Source: Salinarimonas sp. | GTDB taxonomy: Bacteria; Pseudomonadota; Alphaproteobacteria; Rhizobiales; Beijerinckiaceae | DNA length: 64,000 nucleotides | Reading direction: 5' to 3' | Assembly: GCF_040111675.1 (NCBI RefSeq) | Contig: NZ_CP157794.1 | Span: 3,183,501-3,247,500 of the forward strand | Shown here: one piece after another, positions 42,866-51,853 of the stretch | Position numbering within the stretch: position 1 is the first letter of the stretch | Layout of the letters: every line of letters starts with the position of its first letter | Translations under genes and position numbers: made by a program | Notes under the pieces: model-generated | What the model was told of the DNA's origin: nothing | Databases searched by the model: none | What the model saw: only the letters and a program-made list of their open reading frames with translations

Positions 42866-43261
42866 CTAGCGAATGCCGTTCGCGCGCTGCACTTCGCGCA
42901 CATACGCGACGATGTCGGCGACCTCGGCGTCGCTCACGTGCGGCTGCGCCGGCATGTTCCCGAAGCCCCAGTGATGCGCGCGCACGCCCGAGCGGACGGC
43001 GACGTGGAAGGCGCCGTCGGCGTGGTGGCTCGGCTCGTAGATGGGGTGGATCAGCGGCGGACCGCTTTCCGAGCCCGCCGCGTTCGCGCCGTGGCAGGCG
43101 GCGCAATGCGCCGCGAACGCGGCCGCGCCGCGCCTGGCCTCGGCCGACAGCGCGGGCACGGTGACGTCGACCACCGTGGCGGACGGCGCGGGACGGAACC
43201 AGACGAGCGCCGCAGCCGCGAGGGCCACGATCGCGACGGCGGGGAGAAATCCCTTGGGCAT
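42866..43261 (-). CDS. Membrane-anchored or exported monoheme cytochrome c
   Basis: 131 aa: N-terminal hydrophobic segment (about 3-21) without a clear cleavage site, then a class I cytochrome c with CAACH at 53-57 and NMPAQPHVSDAEVADIVAYVREVQ, where the methionine is the likely sixth ligand. The ATG at 43261 has GGAGGA; an in-frame ATG at 43279 overlaps the ATPase stop. A typical electron carrier found in copper operons with a multicopper oxidase. Confidence 0.87.
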   Translation of the reverse strand: MPKGFLPAVAIVALAAAALVWFRPAPSATVVDVTVPALSAEARRGAAAFAAHCAACHGANAAGSESGPPLIHPIYEPSHHADGAFHVAVRSGVRAHHWGFGNMPAQPHVSDAEVADIVAYVREVQRANGIR

Positions 43262-43275
43262 GGGCGATCCTCCGG

Positions 43276-45384
43276 TCATGGTCGGCTCTCGGCGAGGCCC
43301 AGCGCCGCGATGTCCTTGCGGCGGCGCTCGAGCAGCTTGGCGTTGATCGCGACGACGACGGTGCTCAGCGACATCAGCGCCGCGCCGACCGCGGGAGTGA
43401 GCACCACGCCCCAGGAATAGGCAACGCCCGCCGCGAGCGGGATGGTGACGACGTTGTAGCCGGCGCCCAGCACGAAGTTCTCGATCATCTTGCGGTAGGT
43501 CGCCCGCGACAGAGCGAGGATCGCGGTGACGTCGCGCGGGTCGTTGCGCACCAGCACGATGTCGGCGGACTGGACCGCGACGTCGGTGCCCGCGCCGATG
43601 GCGATGCCGCAATCGGCCTGGACCAGCGCCGGCGCGTCGTTCACCCCGTCGCCGACCATGGCGACGGTCTTGCCCCGGGCCTGGACCTCGCGGATCTTCT
43701 CCGCCTTCTGGTCCGGCAGCACCTCGGCGAAATAGTCGTCGAGGCCGAGCTCGGCGGAGACGCTGGCGGCGACCGCGCGGGAGTCGCCGGTCAGCATCAT
43801 GCATGCGACGCCCATCTCTTTCAGCCTGGCGATCGCCGCGCGGGATTCCGGCCGCACGACGTCGGCGAGCGCGACGGCGCCGACGACGGCCTCGTCGAGG
43901 ACCACGTAGACCACCGTCTTGCCCTCGTCGGCCACGCGCGCGACCTCGGCGCTCGCGGCCTCGATCCCCTGCCTCCGCAGGTAGCCCGGGCCGACGACCT
44001 TGACATTGCGCCCGGCGACGGAGGCCTCCGCCCCCTCCCCCGGCAGGTTGCGGAAGTCGCGCACGGGCTCGACGGAGAGCCCGCGCTCCTCGGCCGAGTG
44101 CGTGACGCCGCGGGCGATCGGGTGCTCGGACTGGCTCTCCAGCGCGGCGGCCCAGCCCAGAACCACGTCCGCGGAGAGATCGCCGAGCGGGATGACGTCG
44201 CTCACCCCGAAGCGCCCTTCGGTCAGCGTGCCGGTCTTGTCGAACACGACCGCGTCGAGCCCGCGCGCCCGCTCGAAGCTCGCCCGGTCACGGATGAGCA
44301 GCCCGCTCGTCGCGCTCAGCCGCGTGCTGACGGCGACCACCAGCGGCACGGCGAGGCCCAGCGCGTGCGGGCAGGCGATCACCATCACCGTCACCATCCG
44401 CGCGATGGCGAACTCGGTGGCCGCGCCGACCGCGAGCCAGACGACGAGGGTGACGACACCGACCGACAGGGCGCTGTAGGTGAGGATGTTCGCGCCGCGA
44501 TCCGCCAGGTTCTGGCTGCGCGAGCGCGTCTCCTGCGCCCGGCGCACCATCTCGACCACCTGCGCGAGATAGGTGTCGCCGCCGGTCTTGCGGATCTCGA
44601 TCGTGATCGCGCCCTCGCCGTTGACGGCGCCGCCGATCACCACCTCGCCCTCGGTCCGCTCGACCGGCTTCGACTCGCCCGTGAGCATGGATTCGTCGAG
44701 GCTGGTGCGGCCCTCGACGACGACGCCGTCCGTCGGCACCTTGGCGCCCGGCCGCACCAGGACGCGGTCGCCCGGCCGCAGGTCGGAGACGGGCACCGCC
44801 TCTGTCGTCCCGTCGGGCCGCACCCGGTCCGCCGTCGCCGGCATCAGGGCGACGAGCGCCTGGAGCGCGGCGGAGGCGCCCATCACCGAGCGCATCTCGA
44901 TCCAGTGGCCGAGCAGCATGACGAGGATCAGCGTCGCCAGCTCCCAGAAGAACGGCTCGCCGGCGAGGCCGAACACGGTCGCGGTGGAATAAACGTAGGC
45001 CACCGTGATCGCGAGCGAGATGAGGGTCATCATCCCGGTCTTGCGCTCGGCGATCTCGGAGACGAAGCCCGTCAGGAACGGCCAGCCGCCGTAGAGGAAG
45101 ACCACGGTCGACAGCGCGAACAGGACGAGGCCCGAGCCGCGGAAGGCGAGCGCGTCCGCGAGACCCAGGAACTCCTGGATCATCGGCGAGAGCAGCAGGA
45201 TCGGCGGGGTCAGGACGAGCGTGACCCAGAAGCGGCGGCGGAAATCCGCGATCATCGCCGCATGGTCGTGGCCACCGTGGCCGCCATGGCCGTCCGCACG
45301 AGCGGGAGCCGCCGCCGGAGCGGACGGGCCCGCCGGGGGAGCGGACGGGCGGCCCGCCGTCCCCGGCCTGGTGGGAAGGAGCAT
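43276..45384 (-). CDS. copB: Copper-translocating P1B-type ATPase, CopB-like (CPH motif)
   Basis: 702 aa. His-rich N-terminal metal-binding tail (GHGGHGGHDH, residues 32-41), eight predicted membrane segments, actuator motif TGES (235-238), membrane metal site CPH (338-340) and phosphorylation site DKTGT with Asp382; nucleotide-binding and hinge motifs (MVGDGVNDAPAL) follow. CPH, instead of CPC, and a His-rich rather than CxxC N-terminus mark the CopB (P1B-3) class that exports Cu(II) or Cu(I)/Ag. The ATG at 45384 lies 14 nt after an AAGGA site; an alternative ATG at 45391 is in another frame. Confidence 0.93.
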   Translation of the reverse strand: MLLPTRPGTAGRPSAPPAGPSAPAAAPARADGHGGHGGHDHAAMIADFRRRFWVTLVLTPPILLLSPMIQEFLGLADALAFRGSGLVLFALSTVVFLYGGWPFLTGFVSEIAERKTGMMTLISLAITVAYVYSTATVFGLAGEPFFWELATLILVMLLGHWIEMRSVMGASAALQALVALMPATADRVRPDGTTEAVPVSDLRPGDRVLVRPGAKVPTDGVVVEGRTSLDESMLTGESKPVERTEGEVVIGGAVNGEGAITIEIRKTGGDTYLAQVVEMVRRAQETRSRSQNLADRGANILTYSALSVGVVTLVVWLAVGAATEFAIARMVTVMVIACPHALGLAVPLVVAVSTRLSATSGLLIRDRASFERARGLDAVVFDKTGTLTEGRFGVSDVIPLGDLSADVVLGWAAALESQSEHPIARGVTHSAEERGLSVEPVRDFRNLPGEGAEASVAGRNVKVVGPGYLRRQGIEAASAEVARVADEGKTVVYVVLDEAVVGAVALADVVRPESRAAIARLKEMGVACMMLTGDSRAVAASVSAELGLDDYFAEVLPDQKAEKIREVQARGKTVAMVGDGVNDAPALVQADCGIAIGAGTDVAVQSADIVLVRNDPRDVTAILALSRATYRKMIENFVLGAGYNVVTIPLAAGVAYSWGVVLTPAVGAALMSLSTVVVAINAKLLERRRKDIAALGLAESRP

Positions 45385-45431
45385 CGGTCATGGCGGCGTC
45401 CTTCTTCTCGTCGTCGCTTTTCGCCCCGGCG

Positions 45432-45872
45432 TCAGCCCGGATCCGCCCGCGAGCGCTCCTCCTGGAACTCCCGCTCCCGCTCGGGCCAGGTGCTCTTGAT
45501 GAAGGCGAGCACGGCCTCGATCTCGGCGTCGGTGAGCACCTCAGCGAAGCCGGGCACGTCGCTCTCGTAGCCGGGCAAGAGCACGCCCGGGCCGTGCCGG
45601 GTTATGGCGATCAGCTGCCGGTCGGAATGGTGCCAGGTGTGGCCGGTCTCGTCGTGCGGCGGAGCCGGCAGGCGGCCGTTCGGGAGGCGCTCGCGCCAGT
45701 TCGGCTGCCCTTCGAGGTCCACGCCGTGGCAGGCCGCGCAATAGTCCGCGTAGAGCGCCCGCCCCTGCGCCACCCGCGCGGCCTCGCTCCTCCCGCCGAG
45801 CGCGAGCCAAGCCCCGGCCGCGACGGCGCCGACGAGCGCCGCCGCGAGCGCGATCGCGATCCCGCGCCTCAT
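45432..45872 (-). CDS. Monoheme cytochrome c, membrane-anchored
   Basis: 146 aa with an N-terminal hydrophobic segment (about 4-26) and CAACH heme motif at 45-49 ([19 protein letters not shown]), followed by [22 protein letters not shown] and [31 protein letters not shown], the usual cytochrome c C-terminal helix. This type often accompanies copper-resistance oxidases. Its start overlaps the stop of the 51-aa membrane protein. The ATPase gene follows 47 nt downstream. Confidence 0.88.
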   Translation of the reverse strand: MRRGIAIALAAALVGAVAAGAWLALGGRSEAARVAQGRALYADYCAACHGVDLEGQPNWRERLPNGRLPAPPHDETGHTWHHSDRQLIAITRHGPGVLLPGYESDVPGFAEVLTDAEIEAVLAFIKSTWPEREREFQEERSRADPG

Positions 45873-46024
45873 GAGCGCAGGTACTTGATGAGGGCGGCGA
45901 TCACGAGGACCACCAGAACGACGAGCAGAAGGCCCCACAGCCCCATGCCCCAGCCCCAGAACCCGCCCATGTGATCGTTCATCCAGCCGTTCATGTGATC
46001 GCCCCATCCCTGTTGCGTGTGCAT
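45869..46024 (-). CDS. Small Gly/Trp/His-rich membrane protein (51 aa)
   Basis: Reads [20 protein letters not shown], then [24 protein letters not shown] as a single membrane segment, then IKYLRS. The His/Met/Trp-rich periplasmic-side head could hold copper. It resembles the short anchors that precede SHOCT-type proteins in metal operons, but ends right after the membrane helix. The stop overlaps the cytochrome start (ATGA), so it belongs to the operon between the multicopper oxidase and the cytochrome. Confidence 0.75.
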   Translation of the reverse strand: MHTQQGWGDHMNGWMNDHMGGFWGWGMGLWGLLLVVLVVLVIAALIKYLRS

Positions 46025-46061
46025 CGTTTCATCCTCCGTTGTCGTCGTTTCGCCCGCGCGG

Positions 46062-47480
46062 TCAGACGACGCGCACGATCGCCGACATGCCGCCGACCTG
46101 GTGCTCGAGCACGTGGCAATGCAGCAGCCAGTCGCCCGCGCCCTCTGCCACGAAGGCGATGCGCATGCGCTCGCGCGGCGCCATCAGCGCGGTGTCGGCG
46201 AGCGGCGTATGCGGCTCCGGCGCGCCGTCCCGCTCGAGGATGCGGAACGCGTGCCCATGCAGATGGATCGGGTGCCACCACGCGGTCTCGTTGGCGAGAT
46301 CGAGCACGATCGAGCGGCCGCTCTCCACCGTCAGCAGCGGGGAAATCGTATGGCCGCCGTCGTCGGCGACGCCGTTCACGGCCCAGGCGAGACCGCGGCT
46401 CGTCATCGCGCGCATCATCTCCCGGCCGCCGCGAAAGCCGCCCATCATGCCGCCCTCGAAGACGATCTCGTGCGTCGGCGCCGCCGCGAGGTCGGGCTCC
46501 GGCACGGGGTTCGGCGCGAGGACGAGGGACGCGTCGAGCGGGCTCTCCCGCAGCGGCGTCTCGCCGTAGGCGAGGTCGAGCAGGCGGTAGGGATCGCGCG
46601 GGAAGACGTCGACCACCGAGGCGCGCGCGCCGGGATCGGCGCCGCAATCGAGCACCAGGTCCACCCGCATGCCGGGGCCGAGGAGCACGATCCCCTCCGC
46701 GGGCTCGTGCGGCGTCACGGGATGGCCGTCGCGGGCGACGACGGTCGGCGTGTGGTTCTCGAAGCGAAGCGCGAAGATCCGGGCGTTGGCGACGTTGACG
46801 AGCCGCAGCCGCAGGCGCTCGCCGGTCGAGACGGCGACCGCGTCCGGGATGCGCCCGTTCAGCGTCACCGTGTTGCCGAGCCGTCCGGCATGGCTCATGT
46901 CCATGCCGCTGCCGAAATCCTCGACGATCGCGGCGTCGCGATCCAGCCGCCAGTCGTCCAGCGCCCAGACGAGGTCGCGGTCGACCCGGATCGGCTCCGG
47001 CTCCTCCACGACGAGCACCCCCGAAAGGCCGCGCTCCAGCTGCTCGGCGCTGGCATAGTGCGGGTGGTACCAGAAGGTGCCGGCGTCGGGCGCGTCGAAC
47101 GCGTAGACGAAGCGCTCGCCCGGTGCGATCGGCGGCTGGGTGACGTGCGCGACGCCGTCCATGGCGTTGGGCAACCGCAGGCCGTGCCAGTGGATCGTGG
47201 TCGGGGCCGGCAGGTGGTTGTCGACTTCGATGCGCAGGCGATCGCCCTGGGCGACGCGCAGCTCGGGGCCGGGCACGCGCCCGTCATAGGCCCAGACCGC
47301 GGTCTCGGGATAGGGCGGGCCGACGAGCGCGGCTTTCGCGGGCGCGGGGGTGAGGGTGAGCTCGCGGGTCGCCGCGGCGCGGGCGCGGCCTGCGGGAAGC
47401 GCCAGCGCGCCCGCGCATGCGGCCGTGCGAACGAGAAAGGAGCGGCGCGTGAGCGGCGCCGGGAACGTACCGAAGGTCAT
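46062..47480 (-). CDS. Multicopper oxidase (CopA/CueO type), Tat-exported
   Basis: 472 aa with a twin-arginine signal (TRRSFLVRTAACAGA, about 11-25). All four copper-binding blocks are present: HWHG at 97-100, WYHPH at 137-141, HPIHLHGH at 403-410 and HCHVLEHQVGGM at 454-465, giving type 1, 2 and 3 sites. A Met-rich stretch (EGGMMGGFRGGREMMRAM) lies in the region where CueO and CopA hold extra copper. The role is periplasmic Cu(I) oxidation and detoxification. Near the head of the operon that runs to 42249. Confidence 0.93.
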   Translation of the reverse strand: MTFGTFPAPLTRRSFLVRTAACAGALALPAGRARAAATRELTLTPAPAKAALVGPPYPETAVWAYDGRVPGPELRVAQGDRLRIEVDNHLPAPTTIHWHGLRLPNAMDGVAHVTQPPIAPGERFVYAFDAPDAGTFWYHPHYASAEQLERGLSGVLVVEEPEPIRVDRDLVWALDDWRLDRDAAIVEDFGSGMDMSHAGRLGNTVTLNGRIPDAVAVSTGERLRLRLVNVANARIFALRFENHTPTVVARDGHPVTPHEPAEGIVLLGPGMRVDLVLDCGADPGARASVVDVFPRDPYRLLDLAYGETPLRESPLDASLVLAPNPVPEPDLAAAPTHEIVFEGGMMGGFRGGREMMRAMTSRGLAWAVNGVADDGGHTISPLLTVESGRSIVLDLANETAWWHPIHLHGHAFRILERDGAPEPHTPLADTALMAPRERMRIAFVAEGAGDWLLHCHVLEHQVGGMSAIVRVV

Positions 47481-47541
47481 GTGAGCGGATCCGGATGGGG
47501 GGACGAGCGTCGAGAAGCCCGCCAGCCGTCCGGCCGCGGGC

Positions 47542-47919
47542 TCAGGCGCGCGTGGCCCCTCGCGGCGGCTCGGGCTCCGGACGCGTGCTGCGGCTCGCGA
47601 TCACGGTCGCCGGGCGCGGCCAGGCGAGCGCCGTGAGATCCGCGCCGAGGATCGTCGGCGCAGCCGGCGCGATCGCGCCGGAAACGCAGGCGACGGCGCA
47701 ACCGGCATGCCGCTCCTGCCCCGGACCCCGATCGTGATCGGGGTGCCCGTCTCCGCCGGGCGCACAGCCGAGACAATGTGCGCCCGCGACGATGGTGGCG
47801 CCCGCCGCGTGGTCATGCGCCTCGAGGCGCGCGCCGACGGCCCCCGCGAACAGCAGCGCGAGGAGACCGAGAACCGTAAGGGCGATGCGGCCGAACCGGC
47901 CGCCGGACGCGGGGGTCAT
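47542..47919 (-). CDS. Small His/Cys-rich protein at the head of the copper operon
   Basis: 125 aa; an N-terminal hydrophobic segment (about 11-30) and a mature part with HDH (35-37), HCLGC (48-52), HPDHD (59-63) and CAVAC (74-78). These repeated His and Cys pairs suggest metal binding in the periplasm, similar in flavour to DUF2946-type proteins of copper clusters. No strong ribosome site is seen before the ATG. I could not assign a family with certainty. Confidence 0.65.
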   Translation of the reverse strand: MTPASGGRFGRIALTVLGLLALLFAGAVGARLEAHDHAAGATIVAGAHCLGCAPGGDGHPDHDRGPGQERHAGCAVACVSGAIAPAAPTILGADLTALAWPRPATVIASRSTRPEPEPPRGATRA

Positions 47920-47994
47920 GAGCCGAGAGGTAAGCCGCGCGCCGAGCCGGTGCAACTCCGTGCGGACCCGGGGTGCGGGACGGGCGTCGCGTCC

Positions 47995-48822
47995 TCAGGC
48001 GCCGTAGGGCGGCTTGTCGTACCCCGCCGGCGAGAGCGTGAAGATCTCGCAGCCGGTCTCCGTCACGCCCACCGTGTGCTCGAACTGGGCGGAGAGCGAG
48101 CGGTCGCGGGTCACCGCGGTCCAGCCGTCGCCCAGCACCTTCACGTGGGGGCGGCCGAGATTGATCATCGGCTCGATGGTGAAGAACATCCCCGCCTGCA
48201 GCGGCACGTCGTAGGCGGGCTCGACGAAGTGGAGGATGGTCGGCGCGTCGTGGAAGACGCGGCCGAGGCCGTGGCCGCAGAAGTCGCGCACCACCGAGCA
48301 GCGCTCGCCCTCGGCATAGGCCTGGATCGCCGCGCCGATGGCGTTGGTGGTGGCGCCCGGCTTCACGGCGGCGATGCCCCGCATCAGGGCCTCGTAGGTG
48401 ATGTCGCACAGCCGCTCCGCCTTGCGGGGCACGGCGCCGACGAAGAACATCCGGCTCGAATCGCCGTGCCAGCCGTCGACGATGAGCGTGATGTCGATGT
48501 TGACGATGTCGCCCTCGCGCAGCGGCTTGTCGTTGGGAATGCCGTGGCAGACGACGTGGTTGATCGAGGTGCAGATCGCCTTCGGATAGCCGCGGTAGAA
48601 CAGCGGCGCGGGATAGGCGCCGTGGTCCATGGCGAACTCGAAGGCGATCTTGTCGAGCGCCTCCGTGGTGACGCCCGGCTTGACGTGCTCGACCATCAGG
48701 TCGAGCGCCTGCGCGGTCAGCTGCCCGGCGCGGCGCATGGCCGCGAAGGCCTCCGGCCCGTGGATCGGCGGCTCCTTGTGGCCGGCGCGGCGTTCGAGCT
48801 GTTCGGTGTTGTCGAGCGTCAT
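47995..48822 (-). CDS. map: Methionine aminopeptidase type I
   Basis: 275 aa; removes the initiator methionine from nascent proteins. The five metal ligands are in place: Asp110 (NIDITLIVDGWHGD), Asp121, His184 (FCGHGLGR), Glu217 (TIEPMIN) and Glu248 (FEHTVGV); His93 is the substrate-binding histidine. The start is ATG 48822; the frame stays open another 49 codons upstream but without similarity. Housekeeping gene, transcribed leftward, divergent from the FkbM gene. Confidence 0.95.
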   Translation of the reverse strand: MTLDNTEQLERRAGHKEPPIHGPEAFAAMRRAGQLTAQALDLMVEHVKPGVTTEALDKIAFEFAMDHGAYPAPLFYRGYPKAICTSINHVVCHGIPNDKPLREGDIVNIDITLIVDGWHGDSSRMFFVGAVPRKAERLCDITYEALMRGIAAVKPGATTNAIGAAIQAYAEGERCSVVRDFCGHGLGRVFHDAPTILHFVEPAYDVPLQAGMFFTIEPMINLGRPHVKVLGDGWTAVTRDRSLSAQFEHTVGVTETGCEIFTLSPAGYDKPPYGA

Positions 48823-48967
48823 CTCGTCCCTGTCCTGTTGCGCCGACCATAGTCGCGGCGACGCGCGGCGCAAGGGCTCGCGAGCCGCCGCGCGCTTGCT
48901 CCCGGGCGCGCGGGATGGCAGGAAGGCCGCGGCCCGGCGCCGGTCCCTGCCGAGGCATATAAGGTCC

Positions 48968-49801
48968 ATGTCCGTGACGAACGAGCCCGCGCCCTACGGC
49001 GCCTATTCTCCCGACGGCCTGGTGCGCTGGGTCCTGGAGCGCACCCGCGCCGCCGGCCACGGCTGGCTCTCCAAGCGCGCCGCCTTCCTCATGCGCCGCC
49101 TCGCCGTCCGGCGCCTCGCCGGACGGCCCGTGGACGTGGAGACGCTCGGCGCCAAGTTCCGGCTCTACCCCTACAACAACGTCTGCGAAAAGCGCGTCCT
49201 GTTCACGCCGCAATATTTCGACGGCCGCGAGCGGGAGATCCTGGAGTCGCGCATCAAGCCGGGCTTCGTCTTCATCGACGTCGGCGCGAATATCGGCGCC
49301 TACGCGCTCTTCGTCGCGGCCCGCGCCGGGCACGACGCACGCATCCTGTGCGTCGAGCCCCAGCCCGACGTCTTCGACCGGCTGGTCTACAACGTGCGCC
49401 TCAACCCCTTCGCCACGGTGAAGGCGATCGACTGCGCCGTGGCGGACAAGCCGGGCGAGCTCACCCTCTTCCTCGAGCCGTCCAACTCGGGCGAGACCTC
49501 GATGAAGATCGTCGGCTCGGGCGGCGCGGGCGCCATCCGGGTGCCGGCGACGACGCTCCTCGATCTCGTGCGCCAGGAAGGCTACGAGCGCGTCGACGCC
49601 ATCAAGCTCGACGTCGAGGGCGCGGAGGACGTGATCCTCGAGCCCTTCCTGCGCGAGGCGCCGCGCTCGCTGTGGCCGGACCTGATGATCGTCGAGGACG
49701 GCTCCGGCCGCTGGCAGGTGGACCTGGTGAAGCTCGTCACCGAGGCGGGGTACCGAATCGTCGAAAAGACGAAGCTGAACTACGTGTTCGAGCGGGTTTG
49801 A
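48968..49801 (+). CDS. FkbM family methyltransferase
   Basis: 277 aa with the SAM-binding signature VFIDVGANIGAYALFVA (about 101-117), followed by ILCVEPQPDVFDRLVYNVRLNP and VDAIKLDVEGAEDVIL, which define the FkbM family. Such enzymes methylate hydroxyl groups of sugars or polyketides, often in surface polysaccharides. No glycan gene cluster adjoins it, so the acceptor is unknown. Chosen ATG is preceded by AAGG. It ends 8 nt before the stop of the convergent toxin gene. Confidence 0.88.
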   Translation: MSVTNEPAPYGAYSPDGLVRWVLERTRAAGHGWLSKRAAFLMRRLAVRRLAGRPVDVETLGAKFRLYPYNNVCEKRVLFTPQYFDGREREILESRIKPGFVFIDVGANIGAYALFVAARAGHDARILCVEPQPDVFDRLVYNVRLNPFATVKAIDCAVADKPGELTLFLEPSNSGETSMKIVGSGGAGAIRVPATTLLDLVRQEGYERVDAIKLDVEGAEDVILEPFLREAPRSLWPDLMIVEDGSGRWQVDLVKLVTEAGYRIVEKTKLNYVFERV

Positions 49802-49808
49802 GGGCGGA

Positions 49809-50198
49809 TCAGGCCGCCAGAGCGGAGCGGACGTCCGTCTTCGAGAAGTCGTCGCCGACGAAGAGCAGAGGGCACTCGAGCCGGCGGGCGAGCTCGTACG
49901 AGAACGTGTCGCCGTAATTGAGCTTGGCGGGATGCCGGCCCCGCCCCCAACGCGCATGCGCCTCGGCGGCACGTCTCGCAGCGACTTCGTCGCACGACCA
50001 GATCTTCACGCCGAGCACGTCGACGAGTGACGCCATCCGAGACCCGATGCCGCGGCCGGTGGCGACGACCATGGCCTCGACGAAGGTCGGCGCGGCCATG
50101 GCGATCGCGTCGGCCTCGGCCAGAGCGGCCTCGCACGCGTCCGCATCCGCCTCCCCGAGCAAGATCGCCATCAACGCGGATGTGTCGACGACGATCAC
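49809..50198 (-). CDS. PIN-domain toxin (VapC/FitB type)
   Basis: 129 aa ribonuclease with a PIN fold: Asp5 (IVVDTSALM), Glu41 (TFVEAMVV), Asp97 in LNYGDTFSYELA and Asp116-Asp117 (FVGDDFSKTD) form the metal site. LNYGD and LFVGDDF are typical of VapC/FitB toxins. GTG start after GGAG-containing context. It lies 34 nt downstream of a Phd-type antitoxin gene in one operon. Second toxin-antitoxin pair of the window; unlike the first pair, its codons are as GC-rich as the surroundings. Confidence 0.88.
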   Translation of the reverse strand: MIVVDTSALMAILLGEADADACEAALAEADAIAMAAPTFVEAMVVATGRGIGSRMASLVDVLGVKIWSCDEVAARRAAEAHARWGRGRHPAKLNYGDTFSYELARRLECPLLFVGDDFSKTDVRSALAA

Positions 50199-50232
50199 CG
50201 CCGCGCTCCGGTGAACCTCCGAACCGTGCGGC

Positions 50233-50496
50233 TCACCGAGGCGCTCCGTGCTCGTCGTAGAGATAATCCTGCGAGCGCGCCGCATCGGGTCCGGGAAGCG
50301 CCTCGGTCGCCGCCAGCGCGGCTATCCGCCGAATGGCAGCCCGTCGCTCGGCGACCTCGGGCGGAGCGCGATGCCCGTCGGGAACGAGCCGGACAGCGGG
50401 ACGGCCGTGCCGGGTGAGAACCACCTCTTCCCCGGCTTCCGCGCGCCGCACGAGTTCCGTGAGCTGCGCCTTGGCGGCGGTGACCGAGATCTTCAT
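50233..50496 (-). CDS. Phd/YefM-type antitoxin
   Basis: 87 aa. The first 35 residues, MKISVTAAKAQLTELVRRAE followed by AGEEVVLTRHGRPAVRLVP, are the canonical Phd/YefM DNA-binding fold; the rest is a charged, probably disordered C-terminal segment that wraps around the toxin. The two genes form a standard module autoregulated by the antitoxin. Confidence 0.88.
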   Translation of the reverse strand: MKISVTAAKAQLTELVRRAEAGEEVVLTRHGRPAVRLVPDGHRAPPEVAERRAAIRRIAALAATEALPGPDAARSQDYLYDEHGAPR

Positions 50497-50549
50497 CGAG
50501 CGGCTCCGGTTTCAGCACGGCGAAAATCTAGACCATCACCTGGACCATT

Positions 50550-51269
50550 TCAATCCGCCACCACCGGGATCTCCCCCTCCACCACGATCTCCTCCGGCGT
50601 GACCCGGCAGACGAAAGCGTGTGTCTCCACGCCCGCCGCGCGGGCCCGGGCGAAGGCCGCGGCGTAGGCGGGATCGATGTCGGCGGCGGGGCGGAAGCGG
50701 GCGGCCTCCATCTGCACCACGGTGACGAGCGCCGCGCGGGCGCCGGCCTGCACCATGGCGGCGAGCTCGTCGAGATGGCGGGCCGAGCGCGCGGCCGTGC
50801 AGTCCGGGAACTCGGCGAGGCCGTCCTCGCGCATCAGGTGGCAGTTCTTCACCTCGAGATAGAGCGGCGGGAGCCCCTCCCCCTCCAGCAGGAAGTCGAC
50901 CCGGCTGCGTTCGCCGTAGGCCACCTCGGGGCGCACGCGCGCATAGTCCCGGAACGGCGCGAGCCGGCCCTGCGCGAGCGCCTCGGCGACGAGCCGGTTC
51001 GGCGTCGCCGTGTTGACGCCGACGAGCCGCGCCGCGCCGCCGGTCATGGGCGCGGCCTCGACCAGCTCCCACGACCAGGCGAGCTTGCGCTTGGGGTTGG
51101 TCGAGGCCGAGAGCCAGACCCGCGATCCGGGCTCGGCCAGGCCCAGCATCGAGCCTGGATTGGCGACGTGCGCCGTCGCCTCGCTGCCGTCGGCGAAGGC
51201 GACGTCGGCGAGGAAGCGCTTGTAGCGGCGGATCAGGCGGGCTTCGACGAGGGGAGCGGGAAAACGCAT
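50550..51269 (-). CDS. sfsA: SfsA family DNA/RNA nuclease-like protein
   Basis: 239 aa, complete. The family features are an N-terminal OB-like part (EARLIRRYKRFLADVAFADGSEATAHVANPGSM) and a C-terminal PD-(D/E)XK nuclease-like core (SRVDFLLEGEGLPPLYLEVKNCHLMREDGLAEFPDC), with Asp, Glu and Lys of the core (D, E-V-K) intact. SfsA was first linked to sugar fermentation in E. coli; the modern view is a nucleic-acid binding protein. Alone in its operon. Confidence 0.92.
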   Translation of the reverse strand: MRFPAPLVEARLIRRYKRFLADVAFADGSEATAHVANPGSMLGLAEPGSRVWLSASTNPKRKLAWSWELVEAAPMTGGAARLVGVNTATPNRLVAEALAQGRLAPFRDYARVRPEVAYGERSRVDFLLEGEGLPPLYLEVKNCHLMREDGLAEFPDCTAARSARHLDELAAMVQAGARAALVTVVQMEAARFRPAADIDPAYAAAFARARAAGVETHAFVCRVTPEEIVVEGEIPVVAD

Positions 51270-51379
51270 GGCCCGGATCTCGTAGCGCGGCCGTGCGCGC
51301 CGGGCAACGCGGCGCGCGTGCACCGGACGTTCAGGATCGTGGGCTAAGGCTGCCCCGGACGAACGAGGAGGCTCGCCGC

Positions 51380-51853
51380 ATGTCGTTTCCCCATCGCAGC
51401 GCCATCGTCGCCTGGGCGTGCTGGTCGCTCGCCGTCCTCGCCAGCGCCGCCCATGCGCCGCGCCTCGCGGTCGAGATCGTGACGCTGTCGCCGCGGCTGC
51501 TGCCGCTCGCCGGGGCGATCGCAGTGTTCGTCGCCCTCGTCGCCTGGCTGCAGCGGGAGATGGGCCTCGCGCTGGCGCGCTCGTCCTTCGGCGCGCCGCA
51601 GACGCTGGTGACGAGCGGCCCCTTCGCCTACAGCCGCAACCCGATCTATCTCGCCTTCGCGATCCCGCTCTCGAGCCTCGCGCTCTACTCGATCCCCGGC
51701 GCCCTGTTCGGCCTCGCGCTCTACTTCGCCGCGATGACGCTCCTCGTCGTGCGCCCGGAGGAGCGCGACCTCGCCAGCGCCTTCGGGCCGGCCTTCGAGG
51801 CCTGGGCCGCGCGCACGCCGCGCTGGATCGGGCTGCCGCGGCAGGCGGCCTGA
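51380..51853 (+). CDS. Isoprenylcysteine carboxyl methyltransferase-like membrane protein
   Basis: 157 aa with four membrane segments. The conserved cofactor-binding stretch is TLVTSGPFAYSRNPIYLAFAIP followed by EERDLASAFGPAFEAWAARTPRWI, the pattern of the ICMT/PEMT family of membrane methyltransferases. The substrate in bacteria is generally not known. GAGGAG lies upstream of the ATG. Confidence 0.82.
   Translation: MSFPHRSAIVAWACWSLAVLASAAHAPRLAVEIVTLSPRLLPLAGAIAVFVALVAWLQREMGLALARSSFGAPQTLVTSGPFAYSRNPIYLAFAIPLSSLALYSIPGALFGLALYFAAMTLLVVRPEERDLASAFGPAFEAWAARTPRWIGLPRQAA

Noticed and set aside
45384..45391. ATG at 45391 as start of the CopB ATPase
   Set aside because: It has the better ribosome spacing, but its frame (MTDAPSHQAGDGG) does not lead into the ATPase; only the ATG at 45384 is in frame with the conserved His-rich tail.
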